Below the pieces are notes generated by a model, which worked only from the letters and a program-made list of their open reading frames with translations, was not told the DNA's origin and did not search any database. This document shows, in pieces, positions 56,868-64,000 of a stretch of DNA of 64,000 bases. Source of the stretch: Triglochin maritima (Eukaryota; Streptophyta; Magnoliopsida; Alismatales; Juncaginaceae); the NCBI GenBank assembly GCA_963682175.1, contig OY821787.1:27072501-27136500 (forward strand). The letters are read 5' to 3'. Each line of letters opens with the position of its first letter. Position 1 is the first letter of the stretch. The position numbers and the translations under genes are program-made.

Positions 56868-58262
56868 TGTTGAACGTTTTATTTAAACCGCAAGTGCACG
56901 GCGTTGGTGAAGACGTGTAAAATATGGGTCGTCCTCAGGGAGGTGAGCAACCTCTTGTTTATCAGAAATCAAGTGGCACAAAAAAGGGGGAGGAAAGTTG
57001 TTTATCCTAATATATGCTACACTAACTACTAAGAAGTACGAAATTCAAACGAAAGAAACAAACGATGAAATACCAACTAAGCTAAGAACGAAATGCTGGA
57101 ATTCAGGAATGGGAAAACTCCTATTGGGTGGAGTGAGTGCACACATACAAAGAGGTGGGTGTTGAACACATTCTTTAAGCACAAATGAAGGTCGTGTTAT
57201 CATGCTTAGGAAGTGTCTAAATGTTATGACAAAACCTATCAATCTATTCACCAACCTAGTTGATTAACATTTACATATACAAGTTGTTTATTTCAAAACC
57301 TAAACAAGCATGAGAGGTGTCTAATCATTTTGGCAAAACTCATCAAGTGATAAATTCTATCCTAAACAAGCAAGCATACATTCATGTTTTATCAACACAT
57401 TGTAAATAAAGCATTCATTCCATTCTCTAATGCACGTATGTACATCTACTCCACCCCCAAAGGGGATGGAACTACACACTATAAATTACACTAATTATTA
57501 AACTAAGCAAGGAAAGCATATTAACTAAGCTACTAAAACTAATGAAATTAAACAAAGTAAAGCAAGCAAAATGAAACTAATAACATAACAAAGAAACTTT
57601 TACTAACAAATGACTCACATTTCAAGCAGCATCCTCCTACTTTAGTGTGTGCTTCAAGGCCTCACTTCTAGTAGGAAGAATAGTCACTCGAAATATGGAG
57701 TGATTATAATAGAAGGTGAAGAGTTCTATTTATAGCCATAGAAAAAGGTAATCTGGGACAATCCCCCGATGTGGGACTACACAAATACCAGAAATGGACT
57801 AAATACACACTAATACGCGACCTGCCAAAATCTTAGTGGATTTGGGCTAAAATAGACTGCCAATTAGCGGTCTTGGACCGCCAATTGGTGGTCTATGTGG
57901 TTTGGATCTCGCCAAGTTTTCTTGTGGCCATTTCTTGGTATATTTGCTGGTCTTGGATGCATTTACTTGGTTTGTTGAAGCTCCGACCCGAATCGAATTG
58001 CTAAAATACTCCCCATGATGGTGTGGAGTATTCTGTTTTGCTCTTAGGTCTTTCGGTCTTACGTTCAGGTCCTTCTCCTTTGCAACTCAGTTCCCAGATC
58101 TCACAATTCAGTCATTTTTCCCAGCTTTCAGGTCCTTTTATGCTTCATCTCTTCAAACATATTTATTCCTGAAAACTAAACATAAAACTCGTTACATAGC
58201 ATTGTTTAGGTGAAAGATAATGGATATAAGATACAAATATAAGAATGAAATGATGTCAATCA
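56868..58262 (-). repeat. R7 LTR (unit 2)
   Basis: Copy of 52039-53433 and the outer LTR of the R7 element that continues to 60725. Confidence 0.85.
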
Positions 58263-59833
58263 AATACCCCCACACCTAACTTTTGCTAGTCCCGAGCAAA
58301 ACAAAGAAAGGAAAAAGCATACGAAAAACACGAAATCCTAACTCACTTTCGTAGGAATCACGGTTGCACTTAGCACGTGCAAGAAGCCGTTAAACCTCTT
58401 TGTCGCCAAGGAGGAGGAGTGTTGTCTCCTGAGGGTTTTCAGTGCATATACCCACAAAATCCGAACAAGATGAATTAATCAATCTAGCTACACGACTCGC
58501 TGGACTCATATTGTCGATCATGGGACGCGGTAATACTACGGGTCGACACTATATATGTAATCGGTCGACACACCTAGCCTAATGAGTTATTCGTAAGAGT
58601 TAGTTAAGGACTTAAGTGAAAGACATGGGCAACCTTAACTTCTGAATGTGATAAAATGTGTAAAGTCCATTTTGGTTCTTATTTGACTTTTTTTTTCTTT
58701 CTTTTTCTTTTTCTTTGGAGCAGTTTATTGGTTGGTGTTTGATTCTCCCATGGTCAGGTTTCGTGCATCATTGTCTATGAGGACTTACACTATCACGTAC
58801 ACCTTCCCCCAAATCTCCACATAGGGCGATCCCTACCACCCGTGTAACGGGAGTTCAGTCCGTGCATCTTAAGTCAGATGACTCGAAAGTACCAGTCACA
58901 AAGTCCTCTTAGACCTACTTTCTCGAGTGATAGGAGCCGTGCGAGAAGAGAGAACACCACTTATTTATTTGTCTACATGGGAACGAAAACCCCTACTCTT
59001 AATTTTCACAAAAAGAGATTAAGGGCCCTTGACTACGACAAACTTCCTTATACTAACAGACACGAATTATTTGACTCACTTGGTTCTGGGTGGACTTCTT
59101 TAAATATTTGAGTGCTGAAACCATATGGTTACACGCCCCCTGAGGGAAAACCGGGGTGCATCCTAACGACTCGATAAGACCTAAAGGCAGTAAACTAGAT
59201 ATCTTAATGCCTCAAGTTCAAGACAATTTTTGGAGCTTTCGTTTTACTTTGCCTCTCAACGGTTTTGCACATGCTAAACAAACGCAAAACCCGCAAAAAC
59301 ATTTTCTTTCGCAAACACATGAAGATTTTGAAAGAAATGTGAAAATTTTAAAGCACTAGGCAAGCAAAAGAAGACAAGTCACCCAAGGATCATGGCAAGC
59401 AGATATATCGATATTAAATGCAACACACTAACATGACCCTAGAAGTGCACACAAAAGAAAACAAAATCAATGGAAAAATACTCAACTATGTACACACGTA
59501 AAACACCCCCCCCCCCACACCTACTTCATGCATTGTTCTCAATGAATGTGAGCAAGATACTACATGGATTTATGCATGAAAAAGGGAAGATCTCACCATC
59601 ATGAAGCGCAACAGGAAATTCATGGTTATGTTGATGGACACAAACCCGAATTCCCTCAAAACCTGTGAGATACTGAAGAAGGGAGACAAATACGTGAAGA
59701 AATGGGGCCGAAGTATACAAGGGTTGGGGCCCACAACAATCAATGCTCGCTCATGGAGACTTTTATTACACACTTTTTTCTCTTTTTTTTACATGATATA
59801 TACAACAACAACGATATTCTCATAATCATTTGG
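58263..59833 (-). other. R7 3' non-coding region
   Basis: Polypurine tract beside the LTR, paired hairpins (about 58362-58420), pyrimidine tracts and a run of 14 C at about 59507. Up to 59083 it belongs to duplication unit 2; beyond that it is sequence lost from unit 1. Confidence 0.7.
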
Positions 59834-60725
59834 TCAAGGAACATCAAATGAAAATATCAAGTCATGAGGACCAGAGACTTGCCGAGATGGGCAAACTTCA
59901 CCGGTACTCTGAGGTGTCATGAGGGGTGAAAGGTCAAAGTTGAAAGGCTCGAACCCCTCATGATATTGGTTGGGTGTGGTCAACATGAATGAATGAAGTT
60001 GTGTTAACTCACTAGGGTTTAGTTGCTCATCGAACAAAACCCTCCAACCAATAGGTGGGTGCATCGGAATGACTCATTCGATGGATGCAGCAGACCTGCA
60101 TCACTAAGAATGGGGCTTCTCCCCAAGTCATCCAACAAAGACCTCCCACCATCATTTAGGTCATTAAGCATAAGCTCGGTCATAGGTGGGTCCTTGTTGG
60201 ATTTATCAAGCTCAAATGGCTCAATGGCCATGGGACATGAGGTAGAGACACATTCTGGTATAGGCATATGATGAGGTGTCTCACTCTCACTAGTATTCTC
60301 AACTGAATCATGCAACGAACACTCCTTTTGGACATTCATGTTTGATGTCAGCTCACTCTGTTGCATTACAAAGACAGGCAATTAGTTTTCGCTGACCCCA
60401 CAAACATTCTCAATGGGTTGCATTGGGGTTAGGGGTGTTCGTTGATTTTGTTGTGCTTTCTCCAATTGGCGGATGAGATTTCGATTTAAAGATTGATCCA
60501 TGGGCTCTTGTTGACTACCAGAGTTGAACACATTAAACTTGGCACTCATGTTACCGAATGAGAGCTTCATGAGACCATTTCTACAATTAATTAAGGCGTT
60601 GGAAGTTGCCAGAAATGGTCTACCCAAAATCAAAGGTATTTAAGAGTGGGTGTTCGCAACAGGATTGGTATCGAGGACAACAAAATCGACTGGAAATATA
60701 AAATCTCCAACTTTGATAAGCACGT
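59834..60725 (-). pseudogene. R7 Athila-type protease and C terminus, cut by R9
   Basis: Minus strand, close to 32375-33265 of R3: VLIKVGDFIFPVDFVVLDTN, then a stop near 60640, ILGRPFLATSNALINCRNG, SPMQ-type linker, and C-terminal PPIGWRVLFDEQLN. The upstream half is beyond R9, outside the window. A stop also falls near 60382. Confidence 0.85.
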
Positions 60726-62264
60726 TGATTGACATCATTTCATGCTCATATTTGTATCTTATATCCATTATATTACACCTAAGCAATGCTACGTGACGAG
60801 TTTTATGTTTAGTTTTCAGGAATAAAGAGGTTTGAAGAGAAGAGCCATGAAAGGACCCAAAAGCTGGGAAAAGGGGACTGAATTGTGAGATCTGGGGACC
60901 AAGATGCAAGGAAGAAGGACCTGATTGCAAGACAGAAGGACCTAAGAGAAAAACAGAATACTCCACACCATCATGGGGAGTATTTTACCAATTCGAGTCG
61001 GGTCGGAGCTCCAACAAGTCAAGTAACCGCATCAAAGACCAACAATACCAGAAAGAAAAGCCCACAACAAATTCCAATACGATCCGAAGATTTTGGACCG
61101 CTAATTGGCGGTCCATATTGCTCAGGATCCGTCGAAATTTCTCCTGGACTTGTATTAATGTTCGTTTAGGCTATTTTTGGTATTGGTTTAGTCCCACATC
61201 GGGGGATTGTCCCCGATTAGCTTTTTCCATGCTTATAAATAGAACTCTTCACCTTCCATTGTAATTACCCATTGCTTGGTGGTATTCTCTCTACTAAGGA
61301 GTGAGCCTTGAAGCAAAAACTTAAGGTGGAGATGAATGCTACCTTCAATGTGAGTCATTTGTTAATAAAATAATTCTTCTAGTTTCTTTCAATCTTGTCT
61401 TTTAATTTGTGCATGTTTGTTTAGTCTTTCCTTTCCTTTTATGTTTCTTTAATGCTTCTTGCCTTCTTAGTTAACTTTCATTTCAGTATTATGCTTTCTT
61501 TTGCTAATATAGTTAGTGTAATGAGTAGTCAGTAGTTCCATCCCTATTTGGGGGGTGGAGAAATATGTGATATAATCATGTAGTGTATTCAGTGTGTGTT
61601 ATTTTTATCCCTTGAGCTTTATATGATTTCCATAACCATCTAATGGGTTTTTACTCTTATCTTTGATATGCCAATGCTCTTGAATGAAGCTTAGCTTATG
61701 CTTTGATTAGTGGACCTATTTTATGGGGAATGATAAGGTTAGGATATGGATGAAGTTAATATTGGAAACACAATTTGTAGTGTATGTACTCTTGTTGCCT
61801 TTACCTTAGCTAATGTCATGTATGTTTTAATGATGTAGTGAAATCTTAATTCATGTAGAGTCATAGTAGGGTATAGTCTTTATACTTGAGTTCATGTAGC
61901 TTCATTCCAATTATTGTCTTGTATGTTTTAATGATGTAGTCTTATCTTAATTCATGTGGAGGCAAAGTTGGATGTAGTTTTATGATTTCATGCACTACAT
62001 GTTGTGAGGAGCTTAATGAACACACACACACTTCTTTATGTTCACATTATTTCTCTACCCCCTTTGGGGTTTAGTTTTTCTTGCTTTTTTTCCATTTCCA
62101 TTTGCATCTTAGTGTAGTTTAGTGTAACCAACATTTCTTCCCTTTCTTTACCTCTCGCCTTCGCACAAACCAAGTGTCGACACACCTCCCAGTGGACGAC
62201 CCGTATTTTCCACCGCTTCAACGCGGCCGTGCAGTTGCGGTTAAATATAAAACGAGATCAATCA
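60726..62264 (+). repeat. R9 5' LTR (1539 bp)
   Basis: TGATTGACATC...GAGATCAATCA. One diverged palindrome unit (GACCGCTAATTGGCGGTCC near 61096), USE 61191-61201, TATA 61234-61242, U5 block about 62190-62250. Confidence 0.92.
61191..61242 (+). promoter_or_regulatory. R9 LTR promoter: USE plus TATA box
   Basis: GTCCCACATCG at 61191-61201 and TATAAATAG at 61234-61242 with 32 bases between, as in R8. Confidence 0.7.
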
Positions 62265-62270
62265 AGTTTT

Positions 62271-62288
62271 TGGCGCCGTTGCCGGGGA
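62271..62288 (+). other. R9 primer binding site for tRNA-Asp
   Basis: TGGCGCCGTTGCCGGGGA, perfect, six bases after the LTR. Confidence 0.92.
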
Positions 62289-63401
62289 GGTGCTCTGTCC
62301 AGACGTTGGTTTGGATGATTCGAGGGGTTTTTAATTTTTTGTTTCTAGTTTTTCTTAGTTTCACCTAACCACTGGATTAAGGGGAGGCTACTGTACAAAT
62401 TTGAGGAACAGAAGACCTAAAAGGACCGCCAATCAGCGGTTGTAGACCGCCAATTGGCGGCCTGGTGAGGGCTTCCTACTTTCAATTTTTTTCTGGTAGT
62501 TCGTTTTGTAATTTGTGTTATCTGGGAGCCCTATTTTGCATGATTTGACTTCTGGTTTGCTCCCAGATCATTAATCACTCCCCCATTAATCAACTTGGCC
62601 CTAAAATCCAAAGCAAAAGACTAGACGTTCTTATTTGTTTAGGTCACACATCATGTATTGACTTAGGCATATAGTTGTCTTTTCTTTTAGCTTTATTTTC
62701 AGTTGTTGAGTGCTGGCGTGAGGTACGCATTTCCTACACTCATTCATGCATCTCGTATGCCCATGCATTAGTTAGTAGGAATTGCATCAGGACAAGAGTG
62801 AGAGAGCGTTTGATTGGAGCGATTGATTGCTAGATCTAGGATCAAATCGCTACTAAGGAGGGGCTGTCCCATAAAAGATAAGGTGGGGGATTTCATCACC
62901 CTTTCCTTGGCCCCAAAAATCACTCTTAATAAAGCCTTAACTAAAAGCAAGTAGACATTGGCCCTAAGGAATTCGGACGCACTAGGAGAGTAATCTAGTC
63001 GAGACCGTCATGACCTGATCGGCGTTGCCTACCTTGTCGATAGTAGGAGGTACTGGATCTCCGGATCTGGTATCACTTGCTGGGCATTGTGGTCCTCGTT
63101 GTAGGGAGGTGAGGCGTGTCGAAGCTAGTGACCTCGAAGTTAGGCGTCGTCTAGCTTAAGGACCCATTGCCTTACATTGTTTGAGCCGTGCTTGCTAGTT
63201 AAGCTTCTTCCTGATCCCGTTACCTACGCTAGCTTTAGGGTTTCTTCCCTTCTCCTCTGAGTCATCTTCTTCTCACCTTCTTCTACGTTATAGTCTCCTC
63301 CCCTTTACACTCTCTGGTAGCGTTTTAGGGTTGAGTCGAGCACTTTTTGCGAGCTTAGTCTCGTGGTGGTGAGAGTGGTCGACTCGAGAGTTTTTCTTGA
63401 G
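62289..63401 (+). other. R9 leader
   Basis: Non-coding leader with palindrome copies (CCGCCAATCAGCGG and CCGCCAATTGGCGG, about 62425-62460), donor-like GAG|GTACGC near 62720 and the GGGGGATTTCATCACC block near 62885. Confidence 0.7.
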
Positions 63402-64000
63402 ATGGATGGTTACATGGGCGACTATCCATATCATTGTTGGGACCAGGACGATTCTCCCTGGTACTCCGGACCCATGCAACCTGGGGTGGCTCAGACGAAC
63501 ACCCCGTATGGTTGGGATAATCCTCATTGTGTGACTGAGCAATCTTCATATTGGGGTAACATGAGAGAGGCACCGACTGCTAGACCACCATCTAGTTACG
63601 TCGGATCATATGTTGGTCATCAAACTGAGACATTACAAGAACCTTTGGCCTCTTTCATGCTTGTGGTAGATGACATGGGTGCACCGGTGGCTCCAGTAGC
63701 CGTACCGTGTCACTATTGTGGGTTGAGTGGTCATGATTTCGGGGAATGTCCTTATGTTCCCCCAGAGCCTGAGTATGAGAATACATTTTCCCAAAATGCT
63801 CATTATGACCATTACGCATCCGCGTACAATCCGAGAGTGATGGATTCGTGGGGAGACAATTCGTATTCAAATTCTTATACTTCATTTCCACCACAGTATC
63901 CTCCTCCCGAATACCCAGAATTCTACCAACACCCCACTCCAAATCATTGGACTCATTCTCAGCCAATCAACACCCAACCTCAAAATTTCCCAAGCTCTTA
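63402..64000 (+). CDS. R9 short Gag-like protein, N-terminal part, open to window edge
   Basis: Starts MDGYMGDYPYHCWDQD, the start shared by the whole short class, and I found no stop to the window end (199 codons seen). The zinc knuckle is intact: CHYCGLSGHDFGEC. Tyr/Pro-rich region NSYTSFPPQYPPPEYPEF follows. It lacks the amber codon of R8 and the Cys-to-Tyr change, so it is the most likely functional copy in the window. The capsid domain is absent. The product would be an RNA-binding nucleocapsid-like protein of a non-autonomous element (inference). Confidence 0.75.
   Translation, partial: MDGYMGDYPYHCWDQDDSPWYSGPMQPGVAQTNTPYGWDNPHCVTEQSSYWGNMREAPTARPPSSYVGSYVGHQTETLQEPLASFMLVVDDMGAPVAPVAVPCHYCGLSGHDFGECPYVPPEPEYENTFSQNAHYDHYASAYNPRVMDSWGDNSYSNSYTSFPPQYPPPEYPEFYQHPTPNHWTHSQPINTQPQNFPSS

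Larger units (their letters stand above)
54255..59083. repeat. Tandem duplication, unit 2 (4829 bp)
   Basis: Complete second unit without R8. The order of R4 interior, R4 protease, R5, R6, R7 LTR and R7 interior repeats that of unit 1. The native site ATGCTTCTTGAGAATGAGC spans 54905-54923. Confidence 0.92.
60726..64000 (+). mobile_element. Family R element R9, + strand, runs off the window
   Basis: 5' LTR 60726-62264, PBS 62271-62288, leader, then an open Gag-like ORF from 63402. Inserted in the R7 protease remnant after CACGT (60721-60725). The intact sequence at the same place in R3 reads AGCACGTCCTCGATAATCC. Very similar to R8. Confidence 0.92.

Overview
This looks like repeat-dense nuclear DNA from a plant, most likely a eudicot. 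The evidence is a CC-NBS-LRR-type resistance gene remnant, a chromovirus-like Ty3/gypsy retrotransposon, CACTA-type termini with GACGTC-rich subterminal repeats, and many LTR elements with an 18-nt primer binding site complementary to the 3' end of plant tRNA-Asp, as in the Athila lineage. I see no intact host gene, no rRNA or tRNA gene and no CRISPR array. The species cannot be named from this sequence.

Layout. 1-839: end of an LTR on the + strand. 1185-4378: NBS-LRR pseudogene with a recognisable 318-bp intron and a 1162-bp solo LTR inside its LRR region (target duplication ATGTT). 4629-6608: truncated CACTA-like end, AT-rich DNA and a small tandem repeat. 6609-27553: remains of a minus-strand Ty3/gypsy element. 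Its gag and protease-reverse transcriptase are split by a 506-bp insertion and by two members (here called R1 and R2) of one dominant Athila-related family (here 'family R'). 27554-29313: an LTR scrap and unassigned DNA. 29314-39556: a CACTA-like element split by R3. 39698-60725: a stack of minus-strand family R remnants (R4-R7), part of which is a 4829-bp tandem duplication. The first unit was later hit by the well-preserved + strand element R8 (42736-50078, target duplication CTTCT). The second unit still holds the empty site. 60726-64000: a second + strand element, R9, running out of the window.

Family R. LTRs are about 1.34-1.57 kb where undamaged, with tRNA-Asp PBS and no reverse transcriptase, RNase H or integrase in any copy, so all would depend on enzymes supplied in trans. 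There are two coding classes. R3 and R7 carry a decayed Athila-type gag (capsid region, CCHC zinc knuckle) plus protease. R1, R2, R8 and R9 carry a shorter ORF that keeps the zinc knuckle, a helical region and a conserved C-terminal GWRV block but lacks capsid and protease. Shared non-coding signals are an snRNA-type USE plus TATA box in the LTR, perfect palindromes CCGCCAATTGGCGG in both U3 and the leader, a highly conserved U5 block next to the PBS, and a pair of hairpins upstream of the polypurine tract.

The best candidates for something not yet described are the capsid-less zinc-knuckle ORF retained by a non-autonomous lineage, the snRNA-like LTR promoter architecture, and the paired hairpins. 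The nesting and the empty site also give a clear relative order of events.
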